This document shows positions 51,401 to 58,364 of a DNA stretch of 64,000 bases, one piece after another. The notes beneath the pieces are model-generated. The model had not been told where the DNA came from. It did not search any database and saw only the letters and a program-made list of their open reading frames with translations. Position numbers and translations under genes: made by a program. The DNA is from Bog-113 sp963752695. GTDB lineage: Bacteria > Acidobacteriota > Terriglobia > Bryobacterales > Bryobacteraceae. Positions within the stretch are counted from its first letter, which is position 1; each line of letters starts with the position of its first letter. The stretch spans positions 992,001 to 1,056,000 of the forward strand of contig CAVVZB010000001.1 in the NCBI GenBank assembly GCA_963752695.1, given 5' to 3'.

Positions 51401-53323
51401 GTTTCTAAGACTACGATCTCGAATCGCGCGGGGGACCTTTGCGATGAGGCTTGCTCCCGCCGCCCGGCTTCTTCGGACCGCCCGGTCGGGCGCCGCCGAA
51501 CCGTGGCTTGAAACCAGTTGGCCTTGGAGGTCGAGATCCCTCGAACCGAGGCCGGTCACTGCCAGCACGCGGAGGTGATGGGGGGCGATCGCCACCTGGC
51601 CGTGGCGGACGAGCACCTCGAAACGCGGGCGATCACCGCCTGGCCGTGGCGGACGAGCGCCTTCGAAACGCGGGCGATCACCTCCTGGTCGAGGCGGACG
51701 GGCACCTTCAAAACGCGGACGATCTCCGCCGGGGCGTGGTGGACGGGCACCTTCGAAACGCGGGCGATCACCTCCTGGTCGAGGCGGACGGGCACCTTCA
51801 AAACGCGGACGATCTCCGCCGGGGCGTGGTGGACGGGCACCTTCGAAACGCGGGCGATCTCCACCTGGTCGAGGCGGACGAGCGCCTTCGAACCGAGGAC
51901 GATCTCCACCTGGTCGAGGCGGACGAGCGCCTTCGAAACGCGGGCGATCGCCGCCCGGTCGAGGCGGACGGGCACCTTCAAAACGCGGGCGATCTCCACC
52001 TGGTCGAGGCGGACGGGCACCTTCAAAACGCGGGCGATCACCTCCTGGTCGAGGCGGACGGGCACCTTCAAAACGCGGACGATCACCACCGGGGCGTGGC
52101 GGACGAGCACCTTCGAAACGCGGGCGATCACCTCCTGATCGAGGCGGACGGGCACCTTCAAAACGCGGACGATCTCCGCCGGGGCGTGGCGGCTGAGCAC
52201 CTTCGAAACGCGGACGATTTTCCACCGGCTTTCGTTCCGGAAGCAGAGCCGGCGGAGCGTCCTGGTCTTCCGCAGCGTGAACCTCGGGACGAATCTCAGC
52301 CGGTTGTTGCTGCTCGGGAATGTCCGCTTCGCGCTTGACTGCGGGCCGAAAATTACGAATCAGCGGTGGCCGCACGGGAGGACGCAGCGCGGTCGCCTCG
52401 ACTTCGGGGGTTTGTACAGGTGGGCGGCTGCGGCGCGGGGGAGCTTCCGTGGCAGGGAGCTCTCGGGCTTCAGCCAGACTCCGGGAAGCGCGCCAAATTT
52501 CATCGGCTACCGCCACCACCACCTTCATCGCCTTAACGTCATGCACGCGGACCAAGTGCGTGCCAGCTAAGACTGCGGCAGCGACAGCAGCCGCTGTCGC
52601 GAATTCGGTCTCGCGCTCTTCGGGTTGGGCCAAGAAGGACTTTCGTGACGCGCCGACCAGAATCGGCAGCTCCAGGCGGATCATTTCTCCCAAACGCGCC
52701 AGGATTTCGGAATTCTGCTCACGCCGCTTACCGAATCCGATGCCTGGGTCGATCACGATGCGCGATCGGTCAACGCCTGCCCGGCGAGCGCGATTGACGC
52801 TCGCGTCCAAGTCCTTGATGATGTTTCCCATCACGTCGGGCATGGGACCAAGAGTCGCCCAGGTCTCTGGCCGCCCGCGCATGTGATTCAAAATCACGCC
52901 AGCGTCGAACTGCACGATCGGTTTCGACAGGGAGGGATCAAACGTGAAACCGCTTGGATCGTTAATGATTTCCACCCCAAGCTCGAGAGCGCGTTCGGCC
53001 ACTTCCGCTTTGTACGTGTCCACCGACAGGGGGATGGAGAGTTTCTCGCGCAATCGCTTCAGTACGGGTACCAGACGCTGGAGTTCTTCCGACGCGGTCA
53101 CCGGTTGTGCGCCCGGTTTCGTGGATTCAGCGCCGATGTCGATAATATCCGCGCCCTGCTCTTCCATTTCCATCGCGCGCGCGTAGGCGCGATCGGGGTC
53201 TAAGTAATTGCCGCCATCGGAGAAGGAATCCGGGGTGACATTCAAAACGCCCATCACAAGCGTGCGTTCGCCGAGGGCGATTTCGCGATTACGGATTTTC
53301 CAGGTACACAGTCGGCGGGGCAT
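51341..53323 (-). CDS. folP: Dihydropteroate synthase with long Arg/Pro/Gly repeat tail; 3' end apparently frameshifted
   Basis: The first 285 residues are a full dihydropteroate synthase: LVMGVLNVTPDSFSDGGNYL, IIDIGAESTKPGA, SIPLSVDTYKA, IINDPSGF, VIDPGIGFGKR, LVGASRKSFLA and the end VRVHDVKAMKVVVAVADE. It joins p-aminobenzoate to the pterin in folate synthesis. Then come a charged linker (about 286-368) and 14 tandem copies of a 15-residue unit, DRPRFEGARPPRPGG, an extension I do not know from this family. In the last unit one T is missing at about 51616-51619 (plus-strand CACCTCG against CACCTTCG elsewhere). The literal frame then runs into unrelated sequence until 51341, inside the DUF4337 gene. 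In the restored frame the repeat style continues and ends GPPRDSRS at a TAG (51411-51413). The true gene is therefore probably 51411-53323. Confidence 0.9.
   Translation of the reverse strand: MPRRLCTWKIRNREIALGERTLVMGVLNVTPDSFSDGGNYLDPDRAYARAMEMEEQGADIIDIGAESTKPGAQPVTASEELQRLVPVLKRLREKLSIPLSVDTYKAEVAERALELGVEIINDPSGFTFDPSLSKPIVQFDAGVILNHMRGRPETWATLGPMPDVMGNIIKDLDASVNRARRAGVDRSRIVIDPGIGFGKRREQNSEILARLGEMIRLELPILVGASRKSFLAQPEERETEFATAAAVAAAVLAGTHLVRVHDVKAMKVVVAVADEIWRASRSLAEARELPATEAPPRRSRPPVQTPEVEATALRPPVRPPLIRNFRPAVKREADIPEQQQPAEIRPEVHAAEDQDAPPALLPERKPVENRPRFEGAQPPRPGGDRPRFEGARPPRSGGDRPRFEGARPPRPGGDRPRFEGARPPRPGGDRPRFEGARPPRPGGDRPRFEGARPPRPGGDRPRFEGARPPRPGGDRPRFEGARPPRPGGDRPRFEGARPPRPGGDRPRFEGARPPRPGGDRPRFEGARPPRPGGDRPRFEGARPPRPGGDRPRFEGARPPRPGGDRPRFEVLVRHGQVAIAPHHLRVLAVTGLGSRDLDLQGQLVSSHGSAAPDRAVRRSRAAGASLIAKVPRAIRDRSLRNLQQEPEYSHNATGDGQNHS
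51591..52219 (-). repeat. Fourteen 45-bp tandem repeats inside folP
   Basis: The core CTTCGAAACGCGG or CTTCAAAACGCGG (plus strand) recurs every 45 bp from 52201 back to 51616, fourteen times, with only synonymous-type differences between copies. Units encode DRPRFEGARPPRPGG. Because 45 is a multiple of three, all frames stay open through the block, which explains the long spurious frames on both strands. The outermost copy has lost one T. Such an array is prone to copy-number change. Confidence 0.95.
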
Positions 53324-53375
53324 GGGCGGGAGAACTTCAGTGTCCCACGCCTCAGATCAAGCCCCGCTTTGATGC

Positions 53376-54809
53376 TTAGACTGTCGCGATCTTCTGCGGG
53401 GCGGCACGCTTAGGCGAGCGCGAACTGTCGGTGCGTCCGATTCCGGTGTAGTCGAAACCGGCCTCACGCGCCAACTGCGGATCGAATAGATTCCGGCCAT
53501 CCACCAGAATGGGTTGCGCCATGGAGGCGGCGAGTTGATCAAGGTCGAGGTTGCGGAACTCGGGCCACTCCGTGACCAGGATCACCGCGTCGGCGCCATC
53601 GGCCACACTCTGGGCGTTGTCGCAATAGCTGATCTTCAGCCCGGGCTGCTGTACCCGGCATACTTCCATGGCGATCGGGTCATAGGCGCGAATCCGCGCA
53701 CCCATGCCGAGAAGACGCTCAATGATTTGCAGGCTCGGAGCGTCCCGAAGGTCGTCAGTGTTCGGCTTAAAAGCTAAGCCGAGAATCCCAATGGTGCGGC
53801 CTTTCAAGATGAACAGCTTTTCCTGCAGCTTCTGGATAACGAGCTGGCGTTGGAGCCGGTTAACTGCGAGCGTTGCTTCCAAAAGCCGCGCCTGGTAGCC
53901 GTAATCCCCGGCTATGTGCATCAACGACTGAACGTCCTTGCCGAAACAGCTTCCGCCCCATCCCAATCCGGCGTTGAGGAATGCAATACCGATACGCGAG
54001 TCTAGTCCAATGCCGGCCATTACTTCCGGCGAATCCGCGCCCACCTTTTCGCAGATATTGGCCATTTCGTTCGCAAAACCGATTTTCATGGCCAGAAATG
54101 CGTTGGCCGCATATTTAATCATTTCCGCGCTGGTCAACGTTGTCGTGACCACCGGAATCGCGGGCCGGAAACTTTCCGGACGACGGCAAAACGAGGGTTC
54201 CGGAAAACGCTGTTCCACAAGCGGCTGATAAAGCTCACGTAGTTTGTTGATGGTGCGCTCGTCCTGCGCCCCAAGCACGATCCGGTCGGGATACAGGGAA
54301 TCGTTGATGGCGGAGCCTTCCCTCAAGAACTCGGGGTTGCTCGCCACGCCGAATCCAATCTCGCGTTCCTTCCAGATACTCTGCTCCCGCACGCCTTCGC
54401 GGACGAGTGCTTCCACAAGGTTGCCGCAGCCAACCGGGACAGTCGACTTGTTGACGATCACCCGATAGCGAGATGCATCCATGGCCGCGCCCACACTACG
54501 CGCGGCAGCTTCCAAATACATCAGATTGGCTTCTCCCGTAGGCAGTGGAGGCGTTCCGACTGCGATGAAAATGACATCGCTTTCGCGCACCGCTGGGGCG
54601 AGTTCCGTACTGAATTCGATACCTCCGGCGCGTTCCGCGAGGGGCAATAACTCGGCCAATCCGGGTTCGTAAATCGGAACATCATGCGCGCGCAAGCGGC
54701 TGATTTTCGACTCGTCAGTGTCCACGCACGTAACGCTGTGGCCAAGATAAGCCAGGCAAACGCCCGTTACTGTTCCCACGTACCCCGTGCCGATTACTGT
54801 TACCCGCAT
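53376..54809 (-). CDS. ugd: UDP-glucose 6-dehydrogenase
   Basis: The 477-residue product starts at ATG 54809 (MRVTVIGTGYVGTVTGVCLA) with AGAGGTGG upstream; the longer frame to 55031 enters thiL. NAD-binding GTGYVG, IFIAVGTPP, YLEAAARSVGAAM, NKSTVPVGCGN and the catalytic Cys288 in LGWGGSCFGKDV are all present. Late in the chain, LGLAFKPNTDDLRDAPSLQI is diagnostic of UDP-sugar dehydrogenases. It oxidises UDP-glucose twice to UDP-glucuronate for envelope polysaccharides. It lies 52 bp upstream of folP and 79 bp downstream of thiL on the same strand. Confidence 0.95.
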   Translation of the reverse strand: MRVTVIGTGYVGTVTGVCLAYLGHSVTCVDTDESKISRLRAHDVPIYEPGLAELLPLAERAGGIEFSTELAPAVRESDVIFIAVGTPPLPTGEANLMYLEAAARSVGAAMDASRYRVIVNKSTVPVGCGNLVEALVREGVREQSIWKEREIGFGVASNPEFLREGSAINDSLYPDRIVLGAQDERTINKLRELYQPLVEQRFPEPSFCRRPESFRPAIPVVTTTLTSAEMIKYAANAFLAMKIGFANEMANICEKVGADSPEVMAGIGLDSRIGIAFLNAGLGWGGSCFGKDVQSLMHIAGDYGYQARLLEATLAVNRLQRQLVIQKLQEKLFILKGRTIGILGLAFKPNTDDLRDAPSLQIIERLLGMGARIRAYDPIAMEVCRVQQPGLKISYCDNAQSVADGADAVILVTEWPEFRNLDLDQLAASMAQPILVDGRNLFDPQLAREAGFDYTGIGRTDSSRSPKRAAPQKIATV

Positions 54810-54888
54810 GCCACCTCTCTGTATAATTGGCGCGTTCGCCCGAAGATAAGCTCTTATTGTAGCTTGAAATACCGCAATTTCGCTCGGT

Positions 54889-55809
54889 TCAAGTACCGCG
54901 TTCGGGGCTCCTTTGCTGCGCGAAATGATCGTAACCCAGAGCAGGCAAAAGTCGATTTCCCAACCGTACTTTACCTGCAACCCCTTTGGTGATAGCGCCA
55001 ATACGGGATAATGAAACGCCCTGGAACGCATTGGGAATTTTCGCCGACGCCGGGGCCGTGAACAGTAATTCGTAGTCTTCTCCCCCGTGCAGCGCCTGAT
55101 CCAAGGTTGCCCCGGGAAACATGGGGGGCGGATCGATACTGGCGGCTACTTTCGATTCCAGACACAACCGCTTCAGATCAAGCGAGAGTCCGTCGCTCAA
55201 ATCGATGGCCGCCGAGGCTCTGCCGCGAAGGTACTGCCCAAGGGCCAGGCGCGGCTCGGGATGCAGGTGTTTGCGGCGTGCCGAACCGCGCTGCAAAACG
55301 AACCCAGTTGCGGAGCCGCCCAAGCTGCCAGAGACCCAGATGCCATCACCCGCTCGAGCGCCCGACCGCTTCAATGCCGATCCCCGCTCCACCGATCCGC
55401 ACGCTACGATGTCACAAATGATTATTGGCGCCCCCGCCAGATCGCCCCCGGCCAGGGGACACCCCGTAGTAGCGCTAAGCTGCAGGAGCCCTTCGAAAAT
55501 GCCCGTTAGAAACTGCGCAGTCGTTTGTGGAGGGGTGGCCAGGGAGAGCAAGCAAAAGCGGGGTACTGCGCCCATGGCTGCCAAATCGCTCAACCCGCGG
55601 GCTAGAGCCTTGTAGCCGATGTCACTCGGACGATGTGTCTCTCGGCGGAAATGCACGTTTTCGATCAGGAAATCCGTCGTGAAAACCAGATCTTCGTTGG
55701 GCGAAGGCTCGTAGATGGCGCAATCGTCACCGATCCCCAGCTTCAAACCCGGAGCATTTGCGGTTATCCGGCGGCGCAAGCGTTCGAGAATCGACCGCTC
55801 GGAAGTCAT
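54889..55809 (-). CDS. thiL: Thiamine-monophosphate kinase
   Basis: The 306-residue product is taken from ATG 55809 (MTSERSILERLRRRI); the open frame up to 56217 is a shadow within the MFS gene. It contains LKLGIGDDCAIYEPS (ATP/Mg site), LVFTTDFLIENVHFRRETH, IGYKALARGLSDLAAMGAVP, GCPLAGGDLAGAP and AAIDLSDGLSLDLKRL, all ThiL signatures. It makes thiamine pyrophosphate from the monophosphate. The upstream MFS gene stops 5 bp before its start, so they are co-transcribed. No TPP riboswitch is visible. Confidence 0.93.
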   Translation of the reverse strand: MTSERSILERLRRRITANAPGLKLGIGDDCAIYEPSPNEDLVFTTDFLIENVHFRRETHRPSDIGYKALARGLSDLAAMGAVPRFCLLSLATPPQTTAQFLTGIFEGLLQLSATTGCPLAGGDLAGAPIIICDIVACGSVERGSALKRSGARAGDGIWVSGSLGGSATGFVLQRGSARRKHLHPEPRLALGQYLRGRASAAIDLSDGLSLDLKRLCLESKVAASIDPPPMFPGATLDQALHGGEDYELLFTAPASAKIPNAFQGVSLSRIGAITKGVAGKVRLGNRLLPALGYDHFAQQRSPERGT

Positions 55810-55814
55810 CCCGA

Positions 55815-56987
55815 TTATTGGAACATAGGCTCGCGATCCGGCTCCACCGCCGCACTTTGCGGGATCGCGACAGCTCCCGCCAAGGCGGAGACCAGCAAGC
55901 TGAGCGCGACCACGATGGCCAATGCGACGCGAAGCCCGGTGTAATCGGCGGTCAGCCCAATGGTAGCTGGGCCTACTAAAAACCCGAAGTAGCCGACGGT
56001 GGAGACTGCCGCCAATCCAGCGCCAGCTGAACTCCCCTGACGTCCGGCTGCCCCGAAAACCAGCGGAACAATTACCGAAAACCCTAAGCCGGCCGCAGCA
56101 AAACCGCCAAATGCAGCGGGAACATTCTGAATGATCAGTCCGGCTGCCAACCCGACTGCGGAAATGAGACCACCGGCACGGACAATCTGCACCCGCCCAA
56201 AGCGCGAAGTCAGCCAATCGCCGCCGAAACGCCCTCCGGCCATGGCGAGAGAGAAGACTGCGTACCCGGCAGCCGCGACACTTTCAGGAGTCAGCAACAC
56301 GCGGCGCAGGTAAACCGAAGTCCAATCGGCCATGGCGCCCTCGTTGAGCAGAATGCAAAAAGCCAGGGTGGCTAATGCCAGTAGCGGACGGGTCACCTTA
56401 GCAAAAACGGGCTGGCCGGGGGTTCCCTTGTCATCGCGCAGCAGGATATGCCCGGCGGCCAAGCCGATAACGGCGTAGGCAGCGGCTGAAACTGCGAAGT
56501 GCGCCAGTGGACGCATGGATTGGGCAGCCGCTAAACCGCCCAGCGCCGCCCCAGACATGCCGCCGAAGCTAAACAAAGCGTGAAATGAAGACAGAATCGG
56601 ACGCCCGTACCGCTGCTCCAAGACCACGGCCTGGGCGTTCATCGATACGTCCATAGCGCCAGAGAACATTCCGTACACAAACAGCGCGCCAGTCAAACTG
56701 ATACGCCCGGTGGAAAGTGCGATCGGCAAGAGCGACGCGCACATGAGCACGGTGGTGATCGTTGTGACCGGCCGGCTTCCCACGCGGGTGACCAGAGCGC
56801 CGGCAATGGGCATGGCGATCATAGCGCCCGCCGCCGTCCCTAGAAGCGCAAGCCCCAAATGCCCGGCAGTCAAGCCGAGACGCGATTGCACGGCCGGAAT
56901 TCTGGAAATCCAGGTCGCGACGATCAGCCCGTGTAAGAAAAACATCCAGCTTGTGCCAACGCGGGCGGACCGCAAAGAGGGCGTCAT
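55815..56987 (-). CDS. MFS transporter (YbjJ/FucP-like)
   Basis: The 390-residue product has twelve predicted membrane helices in two halves. Marks of the family include FLHGLIVATWISRIPAVQSR in helix 1, the loop ALVTRVGSRPV between helices 2 and 3, and a conserved GMFSGAMDVSMNAQAVVLEQ in helix 4, typical of the sugar/drug MFS group around E. coli YbjJ. The substrate is unknown. It diverges from a DeoR-family regulator across a short region containing phased repeats, which suggests the regulator controls it. The thiL gene follows closely. Confidence 0.85.
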   Translation of the reverse strand: MTPSLRSARVGTSWMFFLHGLIVATWISRIPAVQSRLGLTAGHLGLALLGTAAGAMIAMPIAGALVTRVGSRPVTTITTVLMCASLLPIALSTGRISLTGALFVYGMFSGAMDVSMNAQAVVLEQRYGRPILSSFHALFSFGGMSGAALGGLAAAQSMRPLAHFAVSAAAYAVIGLAAGHILLRDDKGTPGQPVFAKVTRPLLALATLAFCILLNEGAMADWTSVYLRRVLLTPESVAAAGYAVFSLAMAGGRFGGDWLTSRFGRVQIVRAGGLISAVGLAAGLIIQNVPAAFGGFAAAGLGFSVIVPLVFGAAGRQGSSAGAGLAAVSTVGYFGFLVGPATIGLTADYTGLRVALAIVVALSLLVSALAGAVAIPQSAAVEPDREPMFQ

Positions 56988-57010
56988 AATCTGTTAATCT
57001 CAGAGTACAG

Positions 57011-57063
57011 GCACAAACCAGCAAAAACAAGCATGAGCAGGCAGAGACAGGCAAAAACCGGCA
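57011..57063. promoter_or_regulatory. 10-bp-phased GCA repeat, candidate operator
   Basis: From 57011 the trinucleotide GCA occurs exactly every 10 bp (57011, 57021, 57031, 57041, 57051, 57061). Each is followed by an A-rich stretch in most units (GCACAAACCA, GCAAAAACAA, GCAAAAACCG). This one-turn phasing between the divergent MFS and DeoR genes could be a multi-site operator or intrinsically bent DNA. Part of it overlaps the annotated DeoR start at 57033, and would be non-coding if translation begins at GTG 57072. Confidence 0.45.
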
Positions 57064-57836
57064 CGCTACTAGTGAAAGAGGAGCGGCTTAACTGGATTCT
57101 AAGTCGCGTCAAACGGGACGGCAAAGTGCTCGCGGCCGAGCTCACTACCGATCTCGGGGTGTCGGAGGATACCGTTCGACGGGATTTGCGCGAGCTTGCC
57201 GCCGCGCGCCAAGTCCGCCGCATACATGGAGGAGCCCTGCCGCCGTCTCCACCGGCTCTGAATTACGCGGCGCGTGCTCATCAGTCCGTGCCACAAAAAC
57301 GGTCGATCGCCCGAGCGGCGGCGCGATTGGTACAACCCGGAGCCGTGGTGTTCATCGACGGCGGGACTACCAACGTCCACGTCGCGGAAAGCCTTCCCGG
57401 CGACTTGCGCGCCACTATCATCACGAACAGCGTCCCAGTCGCCATGGTGTTATCGGAGCATGCCTCGATAGAGGTAATCCTGATCGGCGGAAGACTGCTA
57501 GGCGCCTCGCGAGTGACGGTGGGTTCTGAGGCGGTGGACGCCATACGGGGTTTCCGCGCCGACCTTTTTCTGCTGGGCACTTGCTCACTCGACCTGGACG
57601 TGGGGATTACGGTACCCCACGTTGAAGAAGCTCCCATTAAACGTGCCATGATTGGCGCAGCGACCCGGGTAGTGGGGTTGGTCACCGCCGAGAAACTTGG
57701 AACCGCGATGGCCTGTGTTGTGGGACCTCTAGCTTCGTTGGACGCGATTGTTACCGAATTCACTACGCCGCTTGAGGCAATCAGCCCTTACGAGCGCACT
57801 GGGTTACAAGTAATTCGAGGAGAAGAAATCGATTGA
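57033..57836 (+). CDS. DeoR-family transcriptional regulator
   Basis: The product is 267 residues from ATG 57033, or 254 from GTG 57072 (MKEERLNWILSRVKRDGKVL), the typical DeoR N-terminus. The winged helix includes LTTDLGVSEDTVRRDLRELA and RRIHGGALPP. The C-terminal DeoRC domain has FIDGGTTNVHVAESL, ATIITNSVPVAMVL, VILIGGRLLG and FLLGTCSLDLDVGITVPHVE, the sugar-phosphate effector fold. It is divergent from the MFS transporter and overlaps the nucleotidase gene by 4 bp, so it probably represses one or both in response to a phosphorylated sugar or nucleoside. Confidence 0.92.
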   Translation: MSRQRQAKTGTLLVKEERLNWILSRVKRDGKVLAAELTTDLGVSEDTVRRDLRELAAARQVRRIHGGALPPSPPALNYAARAHQSVPQKRSIARAAARLVQPGAVVFIDGGTTNVHVAESLPGDLRATIITNSVPVAMVLSEHASIEVILIGGRLLGASRVTVGSEAVDAIRGFRADLFLLGTCSLDLDVGITVPHVEEAPIKRAMIGAATRVVGLVTAEKLGTAMACVVGPLASLDAIVTEFTTPLEAISPYERTGLQVIRGEEID

Positions 57837-58357
57837 AACGGATTGCCATCGACATGGATGAAACGATCGCCGACGCGCTCGGGAAGCACATCGTGCTTTA
57901 TAACGAGGCATTTGGCGCTACGATCTGCCGCGACGATTTTAACGGGCGGCGGCTCGATCACGTTATACCGGCCGAACACATGGAGGCGGTCGAGTCGATG
58001 GTACGGGCGGAAGGGTTCTTCGCCGATCTCGATGTGTTTCCGGGCAGTGTAGATGTGATTCGCGACCTAACCGCCAAGTACGAGGTGTACATCACCACGT
58101 CGGCAATGGAAGTGCCGAGCTCGTTCGTCGCTAAGTTCAATTGGCTGGAGCGGCATTTCCCATTCATCCGGCCGAGTCACATTGTCTTTTGCGGCGACAA
58201 GGGGATCATCGCGGCGGACTATTTGATTGACGACTCACCGCGTCATTTTCTGCGCTTCCGCGGGGAGGGGATTCTCTTCTCGGCGCCCCACAACCGGGAT
58301 GTCACCGGATATCGAAGGGTCGATACGTGGGAAGATGTTCGCCGGATGCTGCTTTAA
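57833..58357 (+). CDS. 5'(3')-deoxyribonucleotidase-like HAD phosphatase
   Basis: The 174-residue product starts at a TTG overlapping the regulator's stop (TTGA): MKRIAIDMDETIADALGKHI. Asp7 and Asp9 form the HAD D-x-D-E-T motif. ITTSAMEVPSSF provides motif II, and DKGIIAADYLIDDSPRH motif III/IV with its paired Asp. This matches the NT5C-type deoxyribonucleotidase family, which dephosphorylates dUMP/dTMP and similar nucleotides. Co-translation with a DeoR regulator suggests nucleoside or sugar-phosphate turnover. Confidence 0.88.
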   Translation: MKRIAIDMDETIADALGKHIVLYNEAFGATICRDDFNGRRLDHVIPAEHMEAVESMVRAEGFFADLDVFPGSVDVIRDLTAKYEVYITTSAMEVPSSFVAKFNWLERHFPFIRPSHIVFCGDKGIIAADYLIDDSPRHFLRFRGEGILFSAPHNRDVTGYRRVDTWEDVRRMLL

Positions 58358-58364
58358 AACGCAT

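Noticed and set aside
51591..52219. CRISPR-like array
   Set aside because: The repeats are directly adjacent with no unique spacers and encode protein repeats in frame with folP.
51451..52338. Long open frames on both strands across the repeat block (plus 51451-52338 and 51518-52138, minus 51556-52200)
   Set aside because: They follow from the 45-bp periodicity, which keeps every frame open. Only the frame continuous with the dihydropteroate synthase makes sense.
52277..53203. Plus-strand frames opposite the DHPS domain
   Set aside because: The minus strand encodes all DHPS motifs; the plus frames are antisense shadows.
54810..55031. N-terminal extension of ugd
   Set aside because: The NAD-binding strand begins exactly at MRVTVIGTGYVG (54809), which has a good ribosome-binding site.
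55810..56217. N-terminal extension of thiL
   Set aside because: It lies wholly within the MFS gene on the same strand in another frame, is rich in Cys, Arg and Trp, and ThiL homology starts at the Met of 55809.
54810..57032. TPP riboswitch controlling thiL or thiS
   Set aside because: I looked for the conserved thi-box elements upstream of the MFS-thiL unit and upstream of thiS (62352-62409) and found none.
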